NCBI GenBank assembly: GCA_965644315.1
Contig: CBFFRQ010000029.1
Coordinates: forward strand, 124,001 to 188,000
Reading direction: 5' to 3'
Length of the DNA: 64,000 nt
From: Caecitellus pseudoparvulus
Lineage: Eukaryota > Bigyra: Bicosoecida
The position numbers and the translations under genes are program-made. Position 1 is the stretch's first letter. Each line of letters opens with the position of its first letter. Positions 32,624-43,400 of this stretch are shown here, piece after piece. Below the pieces are notes generated by a model. That model was given only the letters and a program-made list of their open reading frames with translations. It was not told the origin of the DNA and did not search any database.

Positions 32624-33855
32624 TCACCTGCCGAAGTACTCTGCCGGGTCGAAATCCCCACTTGGGTGTCGGGCCTGAGAATTGGCTTGGGCAGGAGGGT
32701 GGCGGTGCCTTCCTCCCGCGGCGTGGTGCCGGTGGAACTCCCGGTCTTCCAGACGCCGCCGCAGCGCGAATTCATCCTCTGGGCTCCAGGCATCGCGCCC
32801 CGACCCGTCGTGATGCCGCCGAGGGTGGTCTGCGCCAGGTTCACCCTCGTCCACACCATGCATGTCCAGAGATGGGACGCCCAGAGCTGGAATCGGCTGC
32901 AGAGCCCAGGGCGAGTCGTCCTCCAGTGCAGCTCTGCCAGGCCCGAGGTGACTGGAGCCCTGGATCCCCCCCTGCTCCTCTTCAAAGCGCGCATGGTGGT
33001 CGTCGTGGTCATCCTGTGCCCTCCAGGGTTTCATGTCTTGCTCTGGCGTCCAGGAGCCGTCGTGCTGCTCTTGCTCGGCACCTGTCGAGGCTTGCACCTG
33101 GCCGCCGTCACCGCCAGCCCCCAGCGCAACCTGAGGCTGCCCCATCGCAAGAGGCGAGGCTGGAGGCGGCGACCGACCACCACGCAGTGCCAAGAGCAAG
33201 GGGGGAGCTGCTATGACCATGCCCTCAGCATGCCCCTCCGGCACCAGCTGCCCTGACGACGACAGCAGAGCGCTGCCGTGCTGTGCCTTGAAAGCAGCGA
33301 TCTCCGCAGCTGCCGAAAGGAATGGCGAGTCCTCATACTGCTTGCCGTACTCCTCGCGCAGTGTGGACCCGATGTCCTGCAGTGTGGGTATTGGCGGGGC
33401 GTGCACCACAGCATGGAGGCCATGCGCCAAGGCACCTCACCGCTGAAGATGCCAGCAGGCTGCCCAAGCACAAGTCCCCCGTTTTCAGAGTCATGTAATC
33501 CCACGTCAGTGAAAAGGCGAGGGAAGCCGGCAGGAGTCTGTACTGGGATGTGGCTGGGAGCCGGCGCCCAACGATGCCAAGAACTGCGCAAAGGACCACC
33601 CGCACGGCGTGAGCAAGACGAGCCACGTCGAAAGGCAGCAGGCTACACACCTCCGTACGTCACAAGAGCCATCGCCCCAGCCCCCCCCAGTTTATACCCA
33701 AACAAGTTGCGCTGGCACATGGTGTACGCTTGCTTCACGTCCACGTCAAGCCTGCGCAGAGCAACGAGCACGTGCCAACGTTTCGCTCGCGTTTCCCCCA
33801 GCCATGTTACGCACTCAGGCAGTGCTGAAGCCAGGGCTTTCCCGGCAGCCTCCAT
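32624..33855 (-). CDS. Unidentified protein with two predicted membrane helices and a disordered His-rich tail
   Basis: The model has exons 33855-33651, 33583-33441 and 33376-32624 (introns of 67 and 64 bases) and 366 residues. Residues about 1-115 contain KQAYTMCQRNLFGYKLGGAG followed by two hydrophobic segments (GAMALVTYGVLGIVG and YRLLPASLAFSLTWDYM). The layout of a cysteine-containing stretch, two helices and glycines loosely recalls OCIA-domain mitochondrial proteins, but this is not a firm match. The last 250 residues begin DIGSTLREEYGKQYEDSPFL and then become rich in Gly, Pro, Asp and His. The exon 2 frame was chosen for its GTGAGG donor and higher GC at third codon positions; an alternative frame for this exon is open too, so the middle of the protein is less certain. 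Function unknown. Confidence 0.5.
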
Positions 33856-34518
33856 CGCCGCATAGTGAAGGTTTGTATTAAGTGGTTTTGCGATTTCCTC
33901 GCCCTTCTGGGCGCCCTCCATGCCTGGAGCGACGCTGAAGCGGGTTCGTTTGCTGACCTGGCTCTCTGCCTGAGAAGCCACGCACGTCCGGCACGTGAGG
34001 CGAAGTTTGCGCTGCTGGAGAGCCAGCACGTCATCAAGAGTGAGCCAATTTGTGCAAAACACTTAGAAGAGTTTGAAGCGTGCTTGCTTTTGTCATCCAT
34101 TGGCACAGTGACGCTCAACTCAAAACAGTTTCAAACAGCGAGTCCTCCTTGCAGAGAGACAGCAGACCAAAGGATCCGAACATTGACTTTGTAGTTACAA
34201 GCATGCCTGGCGTAGACGTGAAGGAAATAGTCTCCTGAGTTCCAACCAAAGCTCTTGGCGGACTAGGTAGAGTGAAGGGCGTAGTTTCAACCCTTTCATC
34301 AAGAATGTAGAGCTCGTGCGTGCAAATTGCGCTCAGCAAGTGTGCAGGGGCGATTGGTCCAAGTATCGGGCACCTCTCGGACAACACGAGCAAGCTAACT
34401 TGTGAATATGTTGACAAGTTTTACATGAGCAACGATAGAGCGCCTGGAGTGCATTGGGGCCGCACGACAGCCGCTCGCGCGGAGGCAAGGGTGGGGGGGG
34501 CAGTCATTGCTAGGAAAT
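33856..34518. other. Intergenic space between the two-helix protein gene and eRF1
   Basis: 663 bases between two genes on the minus strand: the 3' flank of eRF1 and the promoter of the downstream gene. It is visibly more AT-rich than its surroundings, mainly around 34040-34430. No coding, RNA or repeat feature was recognised. Confidence 0.4.
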
Positions 34519-36001
34519 TTACATGAAGTCATCGTCATCCTCCACCTCGTAGCCACCCTCGATGAGCTCTGCGAGCTCCATGAAGTCCACCTTCCACCGC
34601 AGCAGGCCGCCAATGCCACCGAAGCCCTGCACGAATTGGGACCCCTCCTGGGACTTGTCTGAGACGAACTCCAGCTTGGTGCCGAAAGACTTGAAGTTCT
34701 GGGCCAGCCACTCCACCAGCGGCATCTTGTCTGCGACGTCCAGGTCCACACCAGTCTCAGGGTCCTGGAACAGCGCCCGCTCCTTCTCCTGATCCGGGCG
34801 GAAGTACTTCACGGTGATCTCCCCCGTGGCAGGGTTGCGCAGCTCGTACCGCTGGTCCTCCAAGTCTTCGTAGACGATGAGCGTCTCCACCGCAGACATG
34901 TCCAGCGCGTGCATGATGTCGCGCACGCCGAAGCAGTAGCAGCCCGTGTCACGGGCGATCTCATCGAAGAACTGCCCGACCAGCTTCTTCTCGGCGACAA
35001 ACTTGACGTTGGCAAGGGCCTCTGCCGACAGCTCGATGGCCTGGTTGAAGCCGTTCTCCCCACCGTACGACACGTCTACAACCTTGACGACAATGCCGGC
35101 CAGGCGGGGGTCGAAGAGATCTGACGTCTGCAGCTGGTTCTTGAACTCGGCGCTGCCGGCCAGGACGAGACCAGCCACATTGGGCTGGTCAGCAGAGATG
35201 AACGCGTTCACTGCGCTCTCAGCAACCTTGCGCACGTAGTTGTGACGCTTCTCCAGACGCAGACGCGCGAAACGCAGCGCTGACTGCCCACCGCGTCCGT
35301 GCTTCTTGGGCAGCTCCACGGAGAACTTGTGCACGACCTCGCGGTGGTTGCCGCACAGGGTGCCGAACAAGCAGCCGTTACCATCCATAACGATGAAGCC
35401 GAACTTCTTGTCGTCTTGCAGGAGGTCACCCAGGGGCTCCGTGTGGAAGCGACTGTCGCACAGGTACATGGAGGTGTTGATGGGCTTGAAAGGCTCGAAG
35501 TCGATGCTGAGCTTCTTCTCCTTGCCGTCCTCCGTCATGACTTCGCCGCAGTACACCACCAAGCCGTTGGGGGGGCACTTGCTGTACTGCTTCAGCCGGT
35601 GCTGAGCCGAGGTGATGGCAGACAGCACAGATTGCCTGCGTGGAGGCGGGCGGGGCGCAGCGTGCCTGGCCAGCTTGCGCCAGGCCGGCAGCAGAACAAA
35701 CCACGCACCTGGTGACGCGGGACTTGATGTTAGATGCCGTGCCATACTCATCCGTGAGCATTTTCGTGGTTTGTGAGATCTTCGTTGGGAGGCGGGAGCC
35801 TCAGTCAGCCGCTGCATGGCATTGGAGCGCGGCGTGGCAGGCGTGCGGAATGAGCAGGGGACTCACCTGCGTTCCTGGGGACAAGATCAATGAGATCATG
35901 CTGGTGCCGCTGCCCCGAGCCTTCTGCAGGCTGGCAATCAGCTTCTGGACCTTGAACCGCTCGATGGCGGCATCTTGGTCGTCGCCGCTGGCTGCTGCCA
36001 T
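34519..36001 (-). CDS. ETF1: Eukaryotic peptide chain release factor 1 (eRF1)
   Basis: Exons 36001-35867, 35779-35709 and 35635-34519 encode 440 residues, the usual eRF1 length. Domain N has the stop-codon decoding elements: GTSMISL, TASNIKS and YLCDSRF (YxCxxxF). Domain M has the GGQ motif in [17 protein letters not shown], which triggers peptidyl-tRNA hydrolysis. Domain C ([21 protein letters not shown]) follows and binds eRF3. All three decoding motifs have the form found in organisms that use three stop codons, agreeing with the TAA, TAG and TGA stops used in this window. The C-terminus is acidic (EVEDDDDFM). The start shares a 251-base divergent promoter space with SPC2. Confidence 0.97.
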
Positions 36002-36252
36002 GGTTGAGGTGGGTGGTGGGCGTGCGGGGAGAGGCGTGCGCCGCAGCGTTGGAGGGTGCCGGGGGGTCGGCTAGGACTCGGCACTTGGAGGGCAGGAGCA
36101 AACTGTACTCCTGTGAACGTGTTTTGCATGCAGGCTGGCGAATGTGTGCAGCCCCTGCCCGCGCTGACCCCCCCTCCGCTCCCGCCTCGACTGCCAGGGA
36201 GGTCGTGTTGTTGCCTTGCGGATTTTGAGGCACGATTGAGGTGCTTGGCACG

Positions 36253-36949
36253 ATGTCGTCCACGACTGCTTCCGATGACGACAAGAAGCTGCAGCAGGTT
36301 GAAATCGAGAATCAGCCGGCTGTGCAGCGCTTCATCGGCGATGTGATGGCCGCTGTGAGTGTCAGGTGCAGGCAGCGCGGCAGCCAGCTGTCAAGCACGC
36401 ACCACTGGCTTGCCCCGCAGCGGCTGTGTGAGAAAGGCGCAGACATCAACATGAACGTCAGCAATTTGAAGCTGGCCTTGATGGCAGTTGCCTGTGCTGC
36501 GGCTGTGTTGACGCACTTCAACGGCATGGACTTCCCCGACAACCGCTGGGTCATCGGCGCTGCCATCGCTGCGTACGTGATCATCTCTGCCGTGCTGCAG
36601 CTTGTCTCGTGGCTGTGGGAGGAGGACACCATTTGCCGGACGCTCCCAGGCAAGGTAGGTGCTGTGCAGCTGCGCTTGCTCCGGCGCCTGCTGCTTATCC
36701 CCCCCCCATGGCGTTCTCCTGCAGACGGAAGGGTGGGGCGACATGCCAGCGTTGCATTTCACCATGAACATGGAAAGGGGCAGCACGGCCTTCAGCCTCC
36801 ACGTTCGGAATGAGAACGAGCAGGAGTTGGCAGAGCTGAAGGCTGACATGACCCAGTACTTCACCTCCAAAGGGCACTTTGCTCGCTCCGTCTTCCTGGC
36901 CGACTTTGACGATCTCGTCTCGCGAGGGCTCAGCAAGGCAAGGGACTGA
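36253..36949 (+). CDS. SPCS2: Signal peptidase complex subunit 2 (SPC2/SPCS2)
   Basis: Exons 36253-36354, 36421-36654 and 36725-36949, all phase 0, encode 186 residues. After a hydrophilic N-terminus the text NVSNLKLALMAVACAAAVLT leads into the first membrane helix; the second is VIGAAIAAYVIISAVLQLVS, followed by WLWEEDT. This two-helix hairpin with both ends in the cytosol, then a strand-rich domain (LHFTMNMERGSTAFSLHV), is the SPC25/SPCS2 pattern. The subunit supports the ER signal peptidase and its contact with the Sec61 channel; it is not catalytic. The gene ends 10 bases from the stop of the convergent NSE1-like gene, the tightest spacing in the window. Confidence 0.87.
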
Positions 36950-36959
36950 CTCCCACCCA

Positions 36960-38065
36960 TCACTTCCCCTGCCTCGCCCTGGAGCTTGCACGGGTGCGCT
37001 TCGTTCCTCGCCGACGTGGCACAGGCGGGCTGGGCGCTTCGGAAGGAGAGGCCGACCCCTCGTCACTGCTGTCGCCTCCGGACCCATCGCTGGAAGGGCT
37101 GCTGCTGGCGCCTTCCTGCACACCAGAGCCCACTACGTGGCCTGCGGCAGTGGCTTGCAGAAGGTCGAGCATTCCTTCGTCCGGCTTGACCGCTGTCCAC
37201 AGCTCGCCAATGCTCCGTGGGCCGAGTCGGAGCTTTCTGCGTGACGTGTCTTCGAACTGTGCAGCATGGTGGATGGGGGCGGAGGCAACGTGTGTCGTAC
37301 ACGGAGGGGCCAGCGACACAGTGCCTGCTGCAACACGCACGTGAATCCAACCAGCTTCTTGCGCCTGTGCCAGGAATGCCAGGCATGCCTCCAGCGACGA
37401 TGCATCCTTGCTTCGCCCATGGAGCTTGGCGGCTTCAGTGCACCAATCGCAAGCCTTGGCGGTGGTCATGCTTGCGCTTTCTTTCTTCGTGCGGCGCAGG
37501 TGCAAGTACACCCGCATGAGGACCATGTGCTGCCACGCAGTCCAGGCATGCCCATGCGCAGCCAGTCCGTCGGTGCGGGTGTTGGCCAAGAGAGCCACGC
37601 GGTCACCCTCCCAATCAATCACCTTGATACCGAAGCCGACAGGTGCCAGCTTGTCACCCAAGTGAGTAATGATATTGTTCAGTTCAGATGGGGCCGGGCC
37701 AGCCGCCAGCTCCCCTGTCGAATCTGCGCCGGAGGTTCAGACAACGTTGCACGCCAGGCCTCCGCTTGTTCGGGGGGGGGGGCAGCCACCCACCGATGAA
37801 CCTCCCCTTCTCATACAAGGCTTTGTAGACTGCGTGGACCTCATCCATGGGGCACACCTTTCGACTCTGATGTTCAAGCAAAGGGCGGGCCCCGTGTGGG
37901 AGCGGGGCGAAACGCAGGTCAAACGCAGGCACGCACGGCGATGAATTGGAACACGAAGTGATGTCCGGGAGTCAGCTTTCCACTTGGAATGACTCCACCC
38001 AGAGTTGCGCGGGTTTTGTCTTCCTGGTCACGCTTCGTTGCCTCCTTGCGCGCCCGCCTCGGCAT
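36960..38065 (-). CDS. NSMCE1: NSE1-like subunit of the SMC5/6 complex, RING apparently absent
   Basis: Exons 38065-37937, 37866-37794 and 37723-36960 give 321 residues. Joined text follows NSE1: HHFVFQFIASRKVCPMDEV, then SELNNIITHLGDKLAPVGFG, then KVIDWEGDRVALLANTRTDG (the family's ALVNTxxD strand), and a second winged-helix end, KLRLGPRSIGELWTAV. In yeast and animals NSE1 binds NSE3 and NSE4, and its C-terminal RING-like domain supports ubiquitin ligase activity in DNA repair. Here the sequence after the second winged helix is Ser/Pro/Asp/Glu-rich with a basic end and has no cysteines at all, so a RING cannot form from this exon. Intron 2 has a run of 11 pyrimidines before its acceptor. The ATG is the first in frame. 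Confidence 0.75.
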
Positions 38066-38461
38066 CTTTGCCGCGGAGGAGCGCAGGCGCCTTTGAACGG
38101 TGGCTTCAGTCTGCGCCGGCGCAGGGCCGGCTGTCGGAGCGTGGTGCAAGGGGCCGATACCAACGAACCAGCTGATGCACGTGGCATGGCAAATTAAACG
38201 AAGTCACTGCCGTGCATTCCTCAATTTGTGCACGTGCAGCGTTTGACGCAGCTGCTGTCCTCATTTGTGCACAGCCAGATTCTCCAACGCCAGCAGCCTG
38301 AGTCTCGTTCGGTACAGCTCGCGGCCAGAGGGCAGGAAACGCCAAGTCCAGTCCCTACTTTCTGCAAGTGCCCGAGCCACTGCAGACTGGGTGGGCAGAG
38401 TGTCCTCCTGTGACCTGGGCGCTGTGTCCTTGCAGTTGTCGCCGTGCGGGATTTGACAACC
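38066..38461. promoter_or_regulatory. Divergent intergenic region between NSE1-like and CDK-like genes
   Basis: 396 bases between divergent start codons, expected to hold both promoters. The frame of each gene extends upstream of the chosen ATG without another ATG. Nothing else was recognised. Confidence 0.4.
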
Positions 38462-40405
38462 ATGGCATGGGCCGACATGTCCAGCCCGCGCCAGCTCGTG
38501 TCCAAGCATGCAGTGCTGCATGGGCGCTACAAAGTGATTTCAACAGTTGGAAAAGGGGGCTTTGGTACGGTTTTTCGTGCCGTGAGTCACGTAGGCGGCT
38601 GCTGGTGTGCGCCTGCCATCCGTGCTCAAGCTCTGTGGCACGCTCGTCTCGCACAGGAGGACCTGCAAGCTGGCGCCCACGTGGCAGTGAAACAATTTGC
38701 GCTGCCTGACTTCAACCATGGGCTACAAGGTGGCACAGTCCAGGAACTGCGAGCTCTGGCTTGTGTCCAGCACCCGAACGTCGTCTCACTCCGCGATACC
38801 TTCAGCCATGCCGGTTGCTTGTACGCTGTGATGGAGCTCGGGTCGCTGACCCTATCGGAGGCACTGGACATTGTGCTGGCTGTGGCAGCACAGGATCGCA
38901 AGCCGTGTGCAGCTCTGACCATTCCCGTCCTGCGCGGCATTTTTCGGCAGGTGGCAGATGGGCTGGCAGCAGTGCATGGCGCCGACATAGCCCATCGTGA
39001 CATCAAGCCAGAGAACATCGTGCTCTTCAAGGACGGCCGTGTTGCCCTGGTGGACTTTGGCATGGCGACCTTTGATGCAGGCCGCGACCAAGGGGGCTCC
39101 CTTTCCTTCTGCCTCCACCGCCCGGCGACAGACCCGTCGGTGCGCAGCGGCGCACCTGCCACGGAAGGTTACTCCGTTCACCCAGCCTGCACAGGGGCAG
39201 CAGCGGCAGTGCCAGGAGGAGTCATAGTTGGCGGCCACGACGAGCACGACGTCCTGCTGCGAGATGCTGAGCACCAAGTGTACGCGCTGCCGTTTTGGCA
39301 GCTCGGCGAGGGGGTGGAGGTGCCATCCGACACTCCACCCGCCGCCCCCTGCCACAGAGCCCACACCAAGGTGGTGAGGAAGCTCCCCCCTGCGGGGATG
39401 ACAGCACAGGGTGACGAAGCGGGCGCTGGCCTTGATACACAGGCCATTGGCTTGTCAGCGTGCTTGTTTGCAACACGGAACCCGCAAGTCACCAGCCAGT
39501 GGTATCGAGCTCCCGAGCTCATGTTCGCAGCGCCATCCCACTCGGTTGACGTGGATACCTGGTCGCTAGGGTGTGTGGGATGTGAGCTTGCGCTGGCGCG
39601 GGGAGTTCCACCTCCCGCGCCCGCCTCAGCGGCTGGCCCCATCCCCCGTGTCAAGCCAGTGCCGCTGTTCGGAGGCAAGTCTGACCTAGACTGCCTGAGC
39701 CGCATAGTGGACGTGCTAGGTGCAGTTGACACAGCGGCATGGCAGGAGGTTCGGGCCTTCTCTGGATTCTTGGGCGCTGAGCCTGAAGTGGAGGGAGGCC
39801 GCGGCCTGGCCGCCGAGTTGCCTGCAGACACACCGGCGCCGCTCACGGCTCTGCTCGCTAGCTGCTTGACATTTAAACCGTCAGGCAGACCAGAGATGCA
39901 GCACATCCAACGCAGTGGCTGGCTGACTGGGGAGGATTTGCAGAGCGATGCAGTGGCTGTGGCAGGCTTCGTCTCGTGGGCGCTGACTGTGCAGCCCCAG
40001 CTGTCCAAGCACGTCACGCTGGAGGACACGCTGCCCAGCACGCCAGCATCACATGGTAGCAGCCACACTGGGCACGGGCTATCGAGTGGCACCCACGGAG
40101 CCCTCGCCAAGAGCTTGTTTGGCGCAGGGGCCGCGGGAGACACGCCCCCCCCGCCTTCCCCGAGCCATGGCAGCGCCAGCAAGGGGCTGAGTCGCACCCT
40201 CTTCGCAGCGGCTTGCACTCCTGTGGCAGCTACAGGTCGTACCACAGCCTCCACGGCACAATCGGCTCGCAGCACGGGCATGACTGTGCGGCAGCGTGCG
40301 CTGGCAGCAGAGGGCTGCGCTCCCGTCGCGCCCATGCCGGCGCTCGGTGAGCTGGGCAGCACCCCCTCCCCAGTCGGCGGGCACAAACGTGCTCGAGGGG
40401 ACTGA
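38462..40405 (+). CDS. CDK-like (CMGC) serine/threonine kinase with expanded activation segment
   Basis: Exons 38462-38581 and 38657-40405 encode 622 residues. The glycine loop is VGKGGFGTVFRA, and removing the 75-base intron joins it to EDLQAGAHVAVKQF with the ATP lysine near residue 52. GLQGGTVQELRAL occupies the place of the PSTAIRE helix. HRDIKPENIVL (Asp near 155), VDFGMA (Asp near 173), TSQWYRAPEL and DVDTWSLGCVGCELA are intact, so catalysis is expected. The distance from DFG to APE is about 154 residues instead of the usual 20 to 35. A PLFGGKSDLDCLSRIVDVLG segment fits the CMGC insert. The last 150 residues are Ser/Thr/Pro-rich. No cyclin-type assignment is possible. Its stop is 67 bases from that of the convergent kinesin gene. 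Confidence 0.88.
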   Translation: MAWADMSSPRQLVSKHAVLHGRYKVISTVGKGGFGTVFRAVSHVGGCWCAPAIRAQALWHARLAQEDLQAGAHVAVKQFALPDFNHGLQGGTVQELRALACVQHPNVVSLRDTFSHAGCLYAVMELGSLTLSEALDIVLAVAAQDRKPCAALTIPVLRGIFRQVADGLAAVHGADIAHRDIKPENIVLFKDGRVALVDFGMATFDAGRDQGGSLSFCLHRPATDPSVRSGAPATEGYSVHPACTGAAAAVPGGVIVGGHDEHDVLLRDAEHQVYALPFWQLGEGVEVPSDTPPAAPCHRAHTKVVRKLPPAGMTAQGDEAGAGLDTQAIGLSACLFATRNPQVTSQWYRAPELMFAAPSHSVDVDTWSLGCVGCELALARGVPPPAPASAAGPIPRVKPVPLFGGKSDLDCLSRIVDVLGAVDTAAWQEVRAFSGFLGAEPEVEGGRGLAAELPADTPAPLTALLASCLTFKPSGRPEMQHIQRSGWLTGEDLQSDAVAVAGFVSWALTVQPQLSKHVTLEDTLPSTPASHGSSHTGHGLSSGTHGALAKSLFGAGAAGDTPPPPSPSHGSASKGLSRTLFAAACTPVAATGRTTASTAQSARSTGMTVRQRALAAEGCAPVAPMPALGELGSTPSPVGGHKRARGD

Positions 40406-40472
40406 TCAGCAGGCTCCGCTGCTCAGTGCGCCAAGACCCACAGGGGGACTAGGAAGGAATGCATTGGTGGCC

Positions 40473-43400
40473 TCACTCACTGCGTGCAGCGCGTGTGGTT
40501 CGCGTGACGCGGCGGGCTGGTGCCGCCTTGGTGCCGCGCCGTGCAGGTCCACCGGCAGACGCCGCCGATACAGGCCGGCCAGTCTTGGAGCTGTAGATGG
40601 TGGACGTTGACGGCCGGCTCGTCGTGGTGCTCTTGATGCCCACAGACTTGAAGGCTGCCCCCATCTTTGCGTACCGCGACTCGCGGGGAGCCTTCGTGCG
40701 CCGGCGACCACCCGTGACGGTGTTGCTCACACTCTTCAACGGTGGTGCCGACTCAGTGGAGGGCGCCCTTTGTGCCCTCCCGCTTCGCGTCTCTGTCGCA
40801 TCCTTGCGCAGGATACCTGCCACTTTGGGGCTCTTGCCCAGCGCACTGCGCTTTGAGTAGTGAGGAGCCACACCTGCACGCCTGGCGGCAGCCTTGCGAC
40901 CAGGCGTCGTCGCATCCGTCGCGAGGCCGGCAGAGGTCCCGAACTTTACACGGGACGCGGTGGATGGCTGCGCCGGTGTGTCCTCCTGCTTCCCTGTGCT
41001 GCTTCTGGGCTTGCCTGGCTGTGCTGGGGGCGTCACAGGTGCGTCCATGCTCTCAAAGAACTCAGCAGCTGGCGTGTACTCATCCTCATCACTGTCGGCT
41101 TCAACGACACTGGCAGCAGGGGGTCCTGCGCGTCGCAGGCTGAAGGTGTCGTTCAAGGCTGCAAACGCCCCAGCATGCCCCTCCTCCTCCCCCTCGTCTT
41201 CATCTTCGTCGCGCTCAGCTTCGCTGGCGCTGTCACAATCGGAGATGAGCTCGTCTGCCGCAGGGCCAGCTTCTGCGTCATCATCCACGGCACGCAGCTT
41301 CTCAGGGGATGGTCCGCCGTGGGCTGCGTCCGGGATGGAACTTGGGTCTGCGCGGGGGCGCTTGGAACCACCGGTCTTGGTCGCGCCTTCGCCAAGCTCC
41401 ATCGATGCCCGCACAGCCTGCTGCAGGTCCTCAATGCCCCGCAGGGTCTCCTCCGCGCCGGCTGTGCTGCACAGAGAAGCAATCTCATCATCGGGGGCGG
41501 AGGCTTCAGCAGCGGCAGCTCGTGCCTCGGCCTCTGCCAGGGCTGCCCGCAGCTCCTTCACCTGCTTGGCGAGGGCCTTAACCTCCCCTGACGCCTCGGG
41601 GACAGGCGGCGCCCTCGCGGCCTTTGCTTTGGCAATGGCGGCGTCCTTCCGCTCCAAGGCAGCTTGCAGGCTCTTGTTCTCGGCAGCCAGTGCAGCTGCC
41701 TTCTTCTCCGCCGCGGCGGTGGCAGAGGCTGCGCGCTTGGCAGTCGTGCGGGCGCCGGCCTCAGCACGCTTCGTTGCCTCCTTCTCAGCCTTGGCGAGCG
41801 CCTCCTCAGCGCGCTTTGCACGCTTGGTAGCCTCCACGCGCCCCTTGCGCTCCTCTTTCAACGCCTTGTCGGCTGCTTCAAGCTTCGCGCGCCAGGTGGC
41901 CTCCACAGAGGCCGTCGCATCCGTCGCACGCTCAGCAGCTGCGGAAGCGGCCTTGGCCTCTGCCTTGGCTTTTGCTCCTGCTGATTTGAGGCTGGAAAGC
42001 ATGCTCTGCAGGCCTGCTGCCTGCTCAGAGGCCGCCTTTGCCTCAGCCTTGGCTCGTGACAGCGCCACTCGCATGCGGGAGGTGTCAGAGGAGTCGCCGT
42101 GCTTGCGGGCTTGGCCCTGCTCAACCTTGCGCACGCGAGTGGCAAAGTTCAGGGAGCACATGGTCTCACTCTTGCTCTCCTCAACAGGGGAGACCTGCAC
42201 GATCATGAGGGCCTTGTTGTCCTGGCCGAGGCTGTCTGCGAGCAGGTACGTCAGCTTGGAGTTGCGGAAGGGCACGTGCCCGCTCTTGTGCGTCAGGGCG
42301 CCGATGACATCTCCCAGGGCAGACAGGGACTTGTTGATGTTCTGGGCCTCCTTCATGCGCTGCCCCGTGGCGCCACTCTTGGACACCCGCTCGGAACCGG
42401 CGAGGTCCACCAGCACCAAGCGGCCGTGGTGCTGTGCACCCGTCACGCGGTTGGTGCCGTGAATGTTGATGAGCAGCAGGGAGTGGGAGCGGCTGCTGTG
42501 CTCGTTGGCGTCCGTGGCACCCACAGACCGGTTGCAGGCGCCCCGCTCCATGAGGGCAGCGACATCTTCTGAGCAGTGCACCGGCTCCACAACGGCGTCG
42601 GGCATGTAGTTGCCTGAGGGACCGGTGCGAATGTCCAAGTTCTTGGAGCTGGCCCCGGGGGCCACGAGCAGGTCTCGCACCTGCTCGTTGTAAATCTCCA
42701 CCATGCTGACAGTGAGGGAGAACGAGTGGCTGTCTGTGCGTGCGACCGTTTCCTCAAACAGCTGGGCCAGGGCACGAGAGTACACGCCGCGGCCCTCCTC
42801 GCTGTCCTGCCCCTGCATGGTGTGCGTCTTGCCACTGCCAGTCTGGCCGTAGGCAAAGATGCAGCAGTGGAAGCCGTCCAGGGCAGAGTGCACCATGGGG
42901 GACACTTCGTCGTACACCTCCTGCTGGGTGGAGGTGGCCCCGAACACCCGGTCAAACTCGAAGCGTTTGCCAGCAGGGGCGACGAGCTCCCCCGAGCCCG
43001 AGGCCGAAGCTTCCGGCAAGGGCGCGTCGGCGACGAGGATGGTGGTGTCCTCTTCAGCGGCGACGAGGGGCACAAGGCCCCGCCGTGTCTCCTTGGGCAG
43101 CACTGGGCGCACACGGCAGAAGACGCGGATGTTGCCGCGCAGCTCCTGCAGCTGATTGAAGACGCGGCGGCGCTCCTTGGACTCCCGCATGAAGCGCTTG
43201 TTGGCCAGCGCTGCCTCCCGGGCGACGGAGCCCACCCCCCGCAGCAGCATGCCGCCCAAGCGATCGAAGTCTGCCTTCGCTGCCGCCATGCTCTCGCTCA
43301 AGCTGCTCTTCATGCCTGTCAGCTCCTGGCGCACGGCAGTGATCTTGGTGTGGGCGGCCGGCACCCAGCGCATGGCGTGCTTCACGGCAGCCTCACGCTC

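Noticed and set aside
33441-33591. Alternative frame of exon 2 in the two-helix protein (SWHRWAPAPSHIPVQ...)
   Set aside because: It needs weaker donors (GTACGG, GTGCCT) and has lower GC at third positions than the chosen frame.
39100-39460. Possible intron within the activation-segment insert of the CDK-like kinase
   Set aside because: No donor and acceptor pair in matching phase and of typical length stands out, and the frame is open throughout.
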